The notes below the pieces were generated by a model. The model was given only the letters and a program-made list of their open reading frames with translations. It was not told the DNA's origin and ran no database searches. 38,818 bases of DNA. Origin: Triparma columacea (lineage: Eukaryota > Sar > Bolidophyceae > Parmales > Triparmaceae). The stretch is from positions 1 to 38,818 of the forward strand of contig BRYA01000115.1 of NCBI GenBank assembly GCA_030267965.1. The letters are read 5' to 3'. Positions 1 to 10,387 of the stretch are shown piece after piece. The translations under genes were made by a program, and so were the position numbers. Position 1 is the first letter of the stretch. Each line of letters opens with the position of its first letter.

Positions 1-88
1 TAGATAAGGGAACCCTAACCCTTTAATGCAAGCTTGGTCGAAGATGAAATCAAAAAAAAAAGATTTCATCTATATTAGAATACATACA

Positions 89-778
89 TCACACATCACT
101 ACAAACCCTCGTATACGTTACGAGGTTATTGAACTCTCCCCCCTCTTCTTCCTCTCCCCCCCCCTTCCCCCCAACGTCAACCCTCCTCCAACCATGTTGA
201 ACCTCAACCCCACCTTCAAAGTGGTAAGTGTTGGTAATAAGAACCTCCAAACCCTCAAGAGCGTTTAGGAAGGGCCATACCTTCTCCAACAATGTTGGGA
301 ATATGAACATGTAAACGACCTTAACCTCCCGCCAGCCTCCGTACAAAGTATAGTCAAGTTCCCCTCCCATCCCGACAACGTCAGCCTCCAAGAACTCGCA
401 GGAGCTCTTAAGGCGGCCCTCGGAAAGCGCGTTGGCCGAGGCTTGAGATACGCAGAGGGGTGAAACGTCGATGCCGAGGCACTTTGTTTGGGGAAGGGAA
501 AGGGAAAGTGATATGCAGACACGGCCGTCACCGCAACCTAAATCGAGGAAGGTGTAGGGGGGGGGGAGATTAAATGATGATAGGAGAGGAGGTATTGAGG
601 CACATACGGAAGAGGGGGAGGGGACGAAGGGAGATAAACAGTTCGGGACGGAGGAGGGGTTTGAGGAATCCATGGAGTAATCTAGAGCGGCGTCCAAGTG
701 GAGAGTCTCCAACTCCGCACTCGTCGATGCAAGCTTTGACTCAAGAGATGTGTAATATGAGGGAGGTGGAGGGGGCAT
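89..778 (-). CDS. Class I SAM-dependent methyltransferase-like protein
   Basis: Predicted protein of 229 residues read from the first in-frame ATG (776-778). The frame stays open about 60 codons further upstream, but without another ATG. Residues 77-86 hold a clear motif I (FLDLGCGDGRV), the glycine loop that binds S-adenosylmethionine. It is followed about 20 residues later by GIDVSP, the acidic strand-2 end that contacts the ribose. A short hydrophobic strand (VVYMFIFP) fits the motif IV/post-motif region. The layout resembles small lysine methyltransferases of the FAM173/DOT1-like group, but the substrate cannot be told from sequence. The N-terminus is proline-rich and the segment before the C-terminus is a Gly/Glu-rich stretch. 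An upstream exon is possible. The methyltransferase fold is well supported; the exact subfamily is inference. Confidence 0.75.
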   Translation of the reverse strand: MPPPPPSYYTSLESKLASTSAELETLHLDAALDYSMDSSNPSSVPNCLSPFVPSPSSVCASIPPLLSSFNLPPPYTFLDLGCGDGRVCISLSLSLPQTKCLGIDVSPLCVSQASANALSEGRLKSSCEFLEADVVGMGGELDYTLYGGWREVKVVYMFIFPTLLEKVWPFLNALEGLEVLITNTYHFEGGVEVQHGWRRVDVGGKGGGEEEEGGEFNNLVTYTRVCSDV

Positions 779-1923
779 GGCAGGGGATGATCGGGGGGGA
801 TCCTTGCGAACCCAATCGATGACGGTGATAAAACAGGTATTAATGAGCGGGTGAGGGGAAGAAAGTCCGATGAAACTGAATGTTAGTTGAAGTAAGGTGG
901 CGTTGAGATGATAACAATGTCGTGGTATTATGAGGGGAATGAAGGAATGAAGAATTGTCAATTCCTGGATACCTTTGCTGTTCCTTGCTGATTTAATAAG
1001 ACTTTTATGGTGGCGGTTAGGAACATGAAGCGGATGATGATATCAAAAACATAGCGCTCCATCGGTAATAAGCACGCCCGCGTTGAGGAGATGTTTCGTT
1101 TCATATTTGTGGTCGATTGCCAGTCTTCAACTTGACTTTTGTCCGACAACTCGTGGGAATTGATGGATCAAGCAAGGTCAACGGCAACTCGCTGGAAATC
1201 ATTAAAATCTTAATTCAAGCTCGATGTCGACGTTGGAGCAATAATGTTTCACTTCACTTGTCAACAAAAATGACCTGGGAAAAAGCAATTTTTGAACTCA
1301 TTCATTTCTCTTCCGTCCCGTCTCGCTGCCCAAACCAATCGCACCGCACCCAGAAAAAGCCGTCGTCATCCCTTCCACCCCCAACCTTCCCACCCGTCAC
1401 GACCATCACAATTTTGAAGAGCTCTCCAACATGTCTCATCACCCAATTTCCTCATCAAGAAAAGCCAAAATCGAAAGTGAGTCCTCAACCTCCAAACTCT
1501 TCCAAACGTGCGAAACACCCCGTCCCCTTTCAGCGATGTGCCACCTGTGTCTTTTTAAGACCTCTCGAACGAACGAATATCGACGGATGTGCCACTAAGC
1601 CCAGAACAACCCCACCTCGTGAGCCGATCTCGAGCCTGAGACTTTTGCCAAAATAAGACTTATCCTTAATGTAATTTCCCATACGACTACATCTCTGTAA
1701 TGACATATATAGAACCATAGTCGTAGCTCAATTACATGACACAAAACGACGAAATCAATGAGGAATCACACATGGCTTGGATCGAGCCCAATGGGTTGAG
1801 TTCCTTTCACTGGGTTGAGTTACCTTTCACGAGACCCTGAACTCCCCCTCCTTCCCCTCGTCTCTCCCCCATCACACCAACTAACAACTCCCCTTTCCAT
1901 CCCCTTCATCAGAATAATACACC
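779..1923. other. Intergenic region, one weak small ORF
   Basis: No convincing gene is seen between the methyltransferase and uS12. A 55-codon ATG ORF lies on the plus strand at 1431-1598; its product holds a Cys-rich end (AMCHLCLFKTSR) and is not recognised. The last 100 bases before uS12 are pyrimidine-rich, as often seen in front of ribosomal-protein genes. Confidence 0.4.
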
Positions 1924-2355
1924 ATGGGAAAGCCTGCTGGAATCAACACTGGACGCAAGCTCCGCACCCACCGCCGCAGGCAGAAGTGGTCCGACCTTAA
2001 GTACTGCAAGGCCAACTCCCTCACCGCCCTCAAGGCTAACCCTATGGGAGGATCTACCATGTGCAAGGGCATCGTCCTCGAGAAGATTGGAATTGAGGCC
2101 AAGCAGCCCAACTCCGCTATCCGTAAGTGCGTTCGTGTGCAGCTCATCAAGAACGGAAAGAAGATCGCCGCTTTCGTCCCCCGTGACGGTTGCCTTAACT
2201 ACGTCGACGAGAACGACGAGGTCCTCATCGCTGGATTCGGACGTTCCGGACACGCCGTCGGAGATATTCCCGGAGTCAGGTTCAAGGTCGTGAAGGTTGC
2301 TGGTGTGTCTCTTCTTGCCCTTTACAAGGAGAAGAAGGAGAAGCCCAGGAACTAA
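1924..2355 (+). CDS. RPS23: 40S ribosomal protein uS12 (RPS23)
   Basis: Intronless 143-codon gene, exactly the usual length of eukaryotic uS12/RPS23. The protein starts [20 protein letters not shown] and contains [10 protein letters not shown], the decoding-centre loop of the small ribosomal subunit. Pro62 in this loop is the residue that is hydroxylated in yeast and animals. It sits near the A site and influences translation fidelity. The ATG has an ACC context and follows a long pyrimidine-rich leader. Codon use is strongly biased to C-ending codons, fitting high expression. It converges tail to tail with the TPR-IQ-LRR gene, with only about 125 bp between the stop codons. The identification is certain from sequence alone. 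Confidence 0.98.
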   Translation: MGKPAGINTGRKLRTHRRRQKWSDLKYCKANSLTALKANPMGGSTMCKGIVLEKIGIEAKQPNSAIRKCVRVQLIKNGKKIAAFVPRDGCLNYVDENDEVLIAGFGRSGHAVGDIPGVRFKVVKVAGVSLLALYKEKKEKPRN

Positions 2356-2481
2356 ATGCAACTGTTTACAACAAAAACAACAGTCTTTCCACTTTTTTCT
2401 TCGTCCCCCTTGTCAACCCCATCCTCCACGTACCCTCTTCACGCTTACCAATGGACAGTTCTCATGTCCAACACCACGCAG

Positions 2482-5400
2482 CTACACAGTCTTCCCGAAA
2501 CTATTGACGTCAACGTTGAAACCCCGAAATGTCCTCCTTGTTAACCTCGTCCTCCGTTTCTTCTCTTCAAGCTTTTCCAGCTCAATTTTCTTTGCCAGTC
2601 CCCTCTTCCAGGTCTCTTCGGCCTCCATTCTCCATTTTTTCTCGTCCTCTTCGATCCTCCTGTCTGTCCCTCGCCCCTCGGTGTAAAATTTCAGGGGTTT
2701 GAGTGCCGTTCCCCACCCCCCGCCCCACTTGTGCCCTCCTGGGCTCAAAACGTCCGCCACCTTAATGGCCTGCTTAGGATTCGTCATCTTTCCCCCCCCG
2801 AAGAACCCCTCGTCCACCAGTACGCTCCTCATCGCCTTCTGTGAGACCTTCTTCAAGCTGACGGGGCTCACCTTACCCGCCTTCTCCCTCTCCTTTATCC
2901 TCATCTTCACTATCTCGTAAGTCTTCTTGTAGCTATTGTCCCCCTTCAAAACTTCCTCCTTTTCCTTCACGACCTTCATCTTTTCGTCCCAAACGACTTG
3001 CAGGCTCTTCTGCAACTTGTCCCTGAACTGGTTTCCACTGAAGACCAAAACATCGAGTTTCTTGTTCTTCTTCACCAAGCTCCTAAAGGTGGGAACGACA
3101 ATGTCCGACATCAAGTTGTCACCCAGACTCAGCCACCTCAGCGTTCTGTTTTCCTTCAAGAGCACCTCGGCGATCTTTTCTCCCCCCCTAACCTGAACAT
3201 AATTCTTGCTCAAATCCAGCTTCGTCAGGCTCTTGTTAAACCGCAAGCTCTCCCCAATCTCCCACGCCGTGTCGTCGCTCAGTTGGTTGTCCCTAAGTAG
3301 CAGCGTTTCCACGCAGGTGTTGCCCTTGAGAGCCCTCCCAATCTCCACCCCTGACACGTCGCTGATGCAGTTCGAGCACAAGCTAAGGAACCTCATGTTG
3401 CCGAATGACAAGACGAAGAAGTCTTCCACTAGCCTAGCGCCCATCATACCAAGGTCGTCTCCAAACGAGACGCCAACTCTGTCCAACACTAAGGTCGACA
3501 GGTTGTAGTTCTGCGACGAGAGGAAAGAGAAGTGAAAAGCTTGTTAGCTTTAAGGTGTTGTGATGTTGGGGCGTTCCTTTTTTGTTCCGCCGCTCGCTAC
3601 CCCGCCCTTCTCACCTTCATCAAGAAACAATCGCAAAGAGCCCTCAAACCCTCTGTTACATGCTCATGCTCCTCCCTGATATCTGCGCTATTCCCAACAA
3701 ACGACAAACTCGTCAAGCTCTTGTTCGCCTCCAAGCCCTTCACGAAGCACTTCATTGCCTTTTCTCCTCCCAACTCCCTCAACCCTTGCAGCCTGCTGAA
3801 GAAAATCTCCCTAACCCCGCAGTTCGGGTCGCCCAATACTCCCCCAAGCATGACCAAGTCGTCATTCCCAAACATCTCCCCCCCCACCCCGTTGCAAGCT
3901 CCAACCCCGTCGATTAAGAACCTCTCCTGCCTGCTCACCCTCTTGTAAGTCTCGCCCTTCCTAGTCAGAGTGGGGTTCTCCCACCTGTACTCGATCCTCC
4001 TGTCCCGTTTCAGCTTCTTCGCGGCCTTCAGGGCCTGATCGAAGTGTGGACTTACCGTGCCCGCCAGAACCCTCTCCTTTATCTCTCTTTTAATCCTCTT
4101 GAGCAAAATTTTGAAGTAGTCCATCTCCACCTTGTGCTTCCAAGCCTTCTGGATTCTGCAGGAGTACATGTACCTCATCTCCTTGACCCTGTTCCTCCCG
4201 AACATGCCTCTCACCACCTTCTCAATTTTAACGGCGGCGTTCTTCCACACAACCCTTACGGTCCTCCACGTCATGAGCATCCTCCACGTCGCCATCATCC
4301 TGTTGCAAGCCTCCAGCCGCTTCTTGGCCTCTTCCCTTTGCTTCTTCTCCCTCAGCGCCTTACTAATGAACATCATCCCGGTCTTCCTCTTCCTCCAGTA
4401 GACCTGTAAAAAGACCGCCGCCTCCCATCTCTCAGTGTAGTCGACCCACCTCCTCTTGAGCTCCTGCCTGGCGATGTAGCGCCTCGCCTCCATCTGAATC
4501 TTCCAAGACATCTTCTGCCTCAGCTTCTCTGTGGCGATCCTCCTCTTCTCCATCAAATCCCTAATCACGGCCTTGGCGTGCCAGACCCTTGCGGTCCTCT
4601 GCAAGAGCAGCACTGCTCTATGCTGCCTTTCGAACTTTGGCGGGAGCTTGGCCATGTTGTGAGTCTTTGGGGTCGACTTGTGTTTGGCGAACTCCAGGCA
4701 CTCCTCCCTGAGAGCCAGGTCGTACGGGTGCCTTTTCCACTTCTTGTAGAGGGCAGCGAGCCGCTGAAGATGCCGACTGCGCGTAGCGCTCATCCAGAGC
4801 CACTTCATCTGAACCGCCCTGTAAAACTTCTGGATCTTTATCGCCTGCGCATCCTCGAAGAGGAAGAGGCCCCTCCACTTCCCTTTGGCGAAGTAAGCGA
4901 GCTTCTCCCTAGTTCTCATGTCGTAGTGCCTTTTCTTCAATTTCTCCTCCCACCTCTCCACGCACACCTTTCGGTATCGCTCGATGTACTCAATGCTCCA
5001 CGCCCTCGTCTTCCACTTCCTCTGCACCCTCCTCGCCCCCCTCTCCTGGGCCTCAAAGTACCATTTAAAGTCGTCGTCCCATTGGCTGAGCAGTGTGCGA
5101 GTCCTCGGGTCGAATCTATTTTTCATCCAAGCTCCCTGAGCGTACTGAATGGCGGTGGTATACTCTTGAAACTTTGCATACTCGCTCGCGACGTCCAGAA
5201 GCATCGAGCTCTGCGATGGTGGGAAGAAGTAGGTTGGCGGTGAGAAAAAGAGTTACTCCAGCTCTTTCTTTCCGCTGCTCGTGTTGTGTCTCAGTCTCAT
5301 CTCTAGCGGTTTTTTCTTCCCCGACTTCTTCATCAGCGTGATGGCCTCGTCGTACATATTCACGGCCAACGTAGGCTCTGACTTTACAGAATACTCGGAA

Positions 5401-6706
5401 GCGAGGTTTATCCAAGTCAGGGGAGACTTGAAGTAAATTAAATGTGTTGACGCCGTTCTCCCCGTCAGCTTTCTCTCCTTTCTCAAGAAGAATATTTCGC
5501 TCATCGTTGAGCTCAACATGCTCTTATTTGTCTCGCCACTATAGTGCTCGTCCTGTTTTGCCAGTATCCTCGCGTAGACCATGCACACGTCTTCCCTGCT
5601 GAGGTGGCTCATGTCCATCTGGTCTGTGACCGAGGACTCCAGGCAGTACTCCATCAGCTCCCGAGCTTTCCTCGTGAGCTCCCCGACATCTGCGTTCGAG
5701 AGGTTGGCGAGGTGCAGCATGACCACTGCGCAGCGGTAGAGGACCAGCTTGTACTTGTTGTATTTTGGGAAGAGCTCGAGGATCATGCCGTAGACTTCGA
5801 GGGCCCCCTCGAAGGAGCCGTAGATCTCGTAGACACGACCGAGCCGGAAGATTCCCTTGGGGAACAAAGGGAGCGTGAATATGGTTGTCTTCATGCGAGA
5901 TAGGTACGTCCCCAGCGCTGTCCTCGCGTGCTCGAGGTTGGTGAAATCTTTGGTTTCGTGGAACAGTGAAATGTAGCTCTCAGAAAGCATCTCGATATTA
6001 CTGACTTTCTTGGGGATCCTCTTGATCGTCTCCTTGAGGTGGTGAATGGCCTCCTTCCATTCCTTGTCATCAAAGTGGAGCTTGGAGAGCCTTTCGTGGT
6101 GAGCAGTTTTGACGTCCTCGTGGCCCTGTATAGTCTTCTGGGCGGCTTTAGAAATTGTGCTGGCACCAGTCAGGGAGCTCCCGACAGATGATGTATCAGG
6201 ATTGTCTGCCTTGTTCTGGGTCTCCCCCGCTATTATAGCATTAATAGCCTCCGTCGTCCTATATATTTTCTGTACATAGGATCGTTTTATAACCTTCCTG
6301 CAGGCCCATTTCCACATCCTTATCCTCTCCTCCTTGGCTTTTTGTTTAAACTGAGAGTAGGTCGCCCGCGACTTTCGCTGGTTTCGTTTCTTCCCTTCCA
6401 TCATCTCTTCTTCGTACTCCTTAGCCTCCTTCTCCAGCTCCTTCTTCCTCTCCGCCCTTTGAGCAGATGTCATCTTGCTTTCCTTTTTACGCTGCTTCGT
6501 CACTATTGAAGTTGGATGTAGAGATATGGGGAGGGGTGTAGTCGGAGGTCATGGGTCAGATAGATAGGAGGAGATAATGGGATGGGAGGGTCGCCCTAAG
6601 ACTCACCCTGCCCTGACAAGCTGTTATTTTTCTTCTTAGGAGGAGCAGGCTTCCCCTTACGGCCGCCTTTCGGCCCTTTGAGCGGTCCCTTTTTCTTGGG
6701 GGCCAT
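2482..6706 (-). CDS. Large TPR-IQ motif-leucine-rich repeat protein (4 exons)
   Basis: Spliced model: 6706-6607, 6502-5257, 5208-3615, 3510-2482, giving 1,322 residues. All three introns (104, 48 and 104 bp) are GT-AG and keep frame. Exon 1 is a short basic leader (MAPKKKGPLKGPKGGRKGK). Residues about 60-90 are Lys/Glu-rich. Residues about 165-450 form helical TPR-like repeats (for example FEGALEVYGMILELFPKYNK). Residues about 555-800 carry several IQ-type calmodulin-binding motifs (IKIQKFYRAVQMKW, LLLQRTARVWHAKA, SCRIQKAWKHKVEM). Residues about 890-1130 are ribonuclease-inhibitor-type LRRs (LRWLSLGDNLMSD, LTKLDLSKNYVQV). The C-terminus is a charged helical tail. Such combinations suggest a scaffold, perhaps ciliary or cytoskeletal and calcium/calmodulin-regulated, but the function is not known. 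It is divergent from the villin-headpiece gene across a hairpin-bearing promoter region. Confidence 0.85.
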
Positions 6707-6975
6707 TGAAATCCTCCGGTAGTCACCTCGGGGGTTGAAGACAAGGCCTTGTTTTTGCTCAACTGCCTTAAAGACCAGAGTGACTTTAGGGAATAGAGAA
6801 TTTATGTCGGCTTTAGTACCATCTGATGAAGATTTGATAAGCGAAAGCGAATTGGACGAGACAATTGGGCGGCTGAAGAACCTTGGAAATGGTGCGTGAT
6901 TTTCATAGGCCCATTGACAGCACACTTGCACATCGAGAAGATCGTGTTTAGGGGAACATTTTGGAAATCCATCTC

Positions 6976-7049
6976 ATGTCGTAGTCTGTCGCTATATGAT
7001 GTCGTAGTCTGCCGCTATATGCCTGCGGGCGGGCGGCAGACTACGACAT
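6976..7049. repeat. Direct plus inverted repeat (hairpin) between divergent genes
   Basis: A 23-bp unit is present twice head to tail at 6976-6998 and 6999-7021, with one mismatch. The first 16 bases of the second copy (6999-7014) are perfectly complementary to 7034-7049, with a 19-base spacer. The core is GTCGTAGTCTGCCG. It lies in the roughly 380-bp space between the start of the TPR-IQ-LRR gene (6706, minus) and the headpiece gene (7090, plus), so it could be a cis-regulatory palindrome or the remnant of a small mobile element. Confidence 0.85.
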
Positions 7050-7089
7050 TGACCGACACTCACCCCCTCCTCACCCAGACAAGGATAGG

Positions 7090-7710
7090 ATGCGCACGAT
7101 GAAGCAGCTTGTGCGTTCATCTTCCTTCACGTGCGCCCAGTCCTGCAAACTCCTCCAGGTCTGCCAGTTCTCGGGGAGTGGAGTGGAGGCTGCCGTCCTG
7201 CTCTTCGGGAAGTGCGTGGACAAGATAAATTGGGAGTTAATGCTCGATGCATTTAGGTTCCAGGAGGAGAAAGACGAGCTCAAGTTGAGGGTTGGGGGAG
7301 TGCTGGAGATTGAGGAGGAGGATACGGAGGTTGAGCAGACTCAAGTGATCGCCGGGAAGGTTGTTGAGAAACAGGTCGACCCAAGGTTCTTGGAGAAGAA
7401 GAGAGAGGAGGACGCGAAGAAGGCAAGGATGGCCGAGGAGAACAGGAGGCTGGCTCAGGAGAACGAGGCCTTGCAGGGGATTGGGGAGCTTGGGTTGGAG
7501 CGAGCTCACGATACGATTGAAACCGTGGTCGAGAAAGCTGCGGCGCCTGCGGCGGGGGGGAGCGGGGGGGGAGGTGGCGACACTTCGAAGAGGGAGATGA
7601 TGCTTACGGACGAGCAGTTTGAAACGACGTTTGGAATGAACAAGGAGGCGTTCGTGAAATTGCCGAAGTGGAAGCAGCAGAATCTGAAGAAGGCCAAAGG
7701 TTTGTTTTAG
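7090..7710 (+). CDS. DUF4476-like and villin headpiece domain protein
   Basis: Protein of 206 residues from the ATG at 7090. Residues about 1-70 ([25 protein letters not shown]) resemble the small helical DUF4476 module. Residues about 95-145 are a charged coiled coil ([18 protein letters not shown]). A Gly-rich linker follows at about 155-168. The last 37 residues are a textbook villin headpiece: [13 protein letters not shown], then [15 protein letters not shown], with the hydrophobic core Phe residues, the Pro-x-Trp and the KKxKGLF actin-binding tip. It is therefore probably an F-actin-binding protein. The true start may lie upstream: the frame reads back as DKDR to a CAG at 7077-7079 that looks like a splice acceptor, so a small 5' exon may be missing. 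The headpiece call is firm; the N-terminal domain call is moderate. Confidence 0.88.
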   Translation: MRTMKQLVRSSSFTCAQSCKLLQVCQFSGSGVEAAVLLFGKCVDKINWELMLDAFRFQEEKDELKLRVGGVLEIEEEDTEVEQTQVIAGKVVEKQVDPRFLEKKREEDAKKARMAEENRRLAQENEALQGIGELGLERAHDTIETVVEKAAAPAAGGSGGGGGDTSKREMMLTDEQFETTFGMNKEAFVKLPKWKQQNLKKAKGLF

Positions 7711-7738
7711 GTTTGCTCAAATAAACCTTATTAGCATG

Positions 7739-9580
7739 TTACATATCTAAGTGCACGTGCCACTCGTGCACCATTTCCTTCTTCCTTTCGTCTTCAAGTT
7801 TCTTGAATTTGAGTAGCTGGTTCCCACTCGCCTTCCTCGCTGTCCTGTATCCCACCGCGCTCATTACCATCACCAGGCCCATCAGGCCCATGGCGGTCAT
7901 AGGGTGGTCGTAAATTATACTGCTCGCTACGATACTGACGAGGACGCGCACGGTCATGATGATGGCAAAGACGACGGCACCAAACTGCCTGATGGTGTAG
8001 AATATCAGGAGTTGACCGACTGTGGAGCAGACCGAGAAGAAGAAGAAGTGGAAATGGATCTCGGAGTGCGTCTCGACGAAGGTCAGGGCCCGGGAAAGGT
8101 CGGCCTCGTGGATAAGGGTGATGAGGGAGAGGACGGTGGAGAAGAGGTTGTTTGCAAAAAGCATCTGGGGGGGGAGGTGGGGGGGGGGGGGGGGGATGGT
8201 TTTAGCATGGGGAAAACCGTTAATTTCTCTTTTCTTCCTTCCTCACCTCCACGACTGTCAGCTCCCTGTGTCTTTGGAACATCCTGCTTTGCCACTGTCC
8301 GGTAAAACTGTCAAACACCAGGAACAGTAGGAGGAGAACGATCCCCGCCTTGGTCGCCTGGCCGCCGAGGGAGTTTGGATCGAAGTTTATGTCCTCAGAA
8401 CTGCTGAGGAAGATGGCCAGACCGACGCCGACGACGAGGGACACAATGTACTCGTAGAGGGGGTAGGTCTGGTTGCGAAGGAACTGAGAGGGTCGAGAGG
8501 GGCGAGGGAGGGGGGGGGGGTTAGGAAGTGGAGGTTGGAGGGAAAGAGGGGGAGTATTAGAGAGGGGGAGTATTAGAGAGGGGGAGTATTAGGGGGTTTT
8601 GATTGGTTCGCGTTACCCCTTCTCTCTCTCCTGCTCACCTTCCCCATGAGCATGACAGGCAGAATCTTGAAGCTCTTGAACAGCGTCTGCGCCGGGAACG
8701 TCACATACTTGAGCGCCTCGTACTGGCACCAGCTGCTAAGCATGTTGCTGACAGCCGAGTAGCTGAGGTCTTGAATCAGGACGCCTTTAGGCCACCGGAA
8801 GCGGCGCTGTCGGTGCATTAGGACAGAGGAGAATAGCAGACTCCAGAGGCGGTTGGTGAAGACAAGGAAGTAGGTGTACTCGAAGTAGTCGCCTACTATT
8901 CTAGGGTACCTCCTCGTCAGCATCCTCTCCTGGAGGAGACCCCAGATTACAAAGGTCGTGATGAGGCCAACAGCGCACATTAGGAGCCTCTTCATTACAA
9001 CGGCTGGGGAGTCGGTCTGGTAGGGAGTGTGGTCACCAGAGGAGGAGGAGGACAATTGGGGTGTGTGATTAAGGGACATAGGTACGAAGGACTTGCGGCG
9101 GATGCCTTGGGCGTCCTTCAGAGAAGGCACCAAGGGACCAGACTCTGACTCTGACTCTGACTCCTCGTCCGAGTCTTGGAACAGCAGGTTCCCAGTTTTG
9201 ATGTTGGCGCCCTTCCCCGCCGAAGTTGTTGTTCCATTCGTTGCTCCATTCGTTTCTCCATTTGAACCCTTTCCTTGTGTTTCCTCACTCTCCAGGTCAC
9301 TCTCAAAGTCAGCAGATTGTCTCGGTAGATGTGCAACAAACCCCTCCACCGTCCACGGGAAGTAGTTCTGGCAAACAAAGTATAAGATAATGAGCAGCGC
9401 CACGTACAGGAGAAAGTTGGTCGCTAGAAGCATTATTTCCTTCTCAAGGGTGGAGAGCTCATTACTTTGTGGGTCATTTAGGTCATAACTTATCCCATTA
9501 CCGATTGTTTCGGGATGGTTCTCAACAAAATCGTCATCAGCAAGAAGAATGCGCCGATCGATCTTAAAAAAATGGTCCAT
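7739..9580 (-). CDS. PAPS transporter, SLC35B2/B3-like (3 exons)
   Basis: Spliced model: 9580-8639, 8483-8247, 8164-7739; 534 residues; both introns (155 and 82 bp) are GT-AG and phase 0. It is a multi-pass nucleotide-sugar-transporter-fold protein of the drug/metabolite transporter superfamily. Diagnostic blocks of the Golgi adenosine 3'-phosphate 5'-phosphosulfate carrier are present: CQYEALKYVTFPAQTLFKS, ILPVMLMGK, FDSFTGQWQSRMF, GQLLIFYTIRQFGAVVFAI. Its expected role is to bring PAPS from cytosol into the Golgi lumen for sulfation of glycans and proteins. An N-terminal membrane segment (about residues 48-70) is followed by a long hydrophilic Ser/Asp/Glu-rich insert (about 85-200) before the conserved core. 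The gene is tail to tail with the headpiece gene, 28 bp between stops. The substrate is assigned from family resemblance only. Confidence 0.9.
8546..8592. repeat. Short tandem repeat inside PAPS transporter intron 1
   Basis: Three head-to-tail copies of a 16-bp unit, gagggggagtattaga on the plus strand, the last one incomplete. They lie wholly within the 155-bp first intron of the transporter gene, so they add to its C-rich (coding-strand) composition without touching the splice sites. Confidence 0.85.
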
Positions 9581-10387
9581 TGCTCAAAAATTGCAACAAA
9601 TGCAGATCGGACGATGAGGGGAGTACTTGATGAAGTGAAGGGGGAGGATTGAATGGTAGAGAGAGGGAGGATTTGGCCTTCCTAATGATATCGATGCGCG
9701 TGGTTGCAATGCAGTCAAATCAACGTGTGTATATCGCTCAAGGTTTCAGCTTGAGGATTGTGCGATTTCTTGGCCAAAGAAGAGGAATGAGGGCCAGTGT
9801 GCCAAGGGGAGGCTGAACTAACAATTAATTTTCCAATTTGATCACGACTCCGTCAGAAATTCCCCGTAACGATCGCCCCCGCATAAAAACCTACGTATAA
9901 CGTACATATACTCAACCTACCATCTGTTAGGGTTATTTTTTATGCTATAAAGGGGCATTTATTACACTATATAGGGGTCATTTCTTACACGTTAACTATT
10001 TAGAGAGTACGATCCTAAATAGTTAAGAGCGATTTTGGCCCAAAATCTACCTACCTACCTAGTGCACCTAGTGCATAGTGTTCAAAACCATGGTTCAGCC
10101 TACCCCAGGTTCGGGTTCGGTGACGCCTTCGGATGAGAAGAACCTTCTTCAATTTCATCAGTTCTGAAGCGGTTTTCCATTCTTCAACGAGGGAATTGTG
10201 TTAGGGGTTTTCAGTGCATCCTATTCATCCTTCCTCCTCTTCAGTCGGCTTCAGGTTCCGATTTAACCTAAGCTATCGACACACCACCGCCACTGCCTCA
10301 CTTCTGCAACTATTGGGGTTTTTTTGACTGGGGGGTTTGGCCTCGTTTTTTTTATTGAAGCTCAACCACAACTCAACCACAACAAAT
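9581..10387. other. Intergenic region between divergent genes
   Basis: About 800 bp between the start of the PAPS transporter (minus) and the zinc-finger gene (plus). No coding region, tRNA or long repeat is seen. A pair of similar A/T-rich stretches (near 9925-10015, each with a TATA-like run followed by a GGGG(C/T)CATTT core) and a CTACCTACCTAGTGCACCTAGTGCA cluster near 10047-10075 are the only internal repeats. It probably holds both promoters. Confidence 0.5.

Noticed and set aside
1..30. Chromosome end suggested by CCCTAACCC at the window start
   Set aside because: Only one and a half copies are present, far too few for a telomere; it is probably a chance or interstitial motif.
779..961. 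Upstream extension of the methyltransferase ORF to 961
   Set aside because: The extension begins with TTG and has no ATG; the residues are hydrophobic and unlike the family. The first ATG at 776-778 was used instead, though an upstream exon is not excluded.
4578..5243. 221-codon plus-strand ORF opposite the TPR-IQ-LRR gene
   Set aside because: It is the antisense shadow of the IQ-rich exon (Leu/Pro-rich, no recognisable domain) and crosses the 48-bp intron.
10337..10387. N-terminal extension of the zinc-finger protein to 10337
   Set aside because: It would start with TTG; the first ATG is at 10388 with a purine-rich context.
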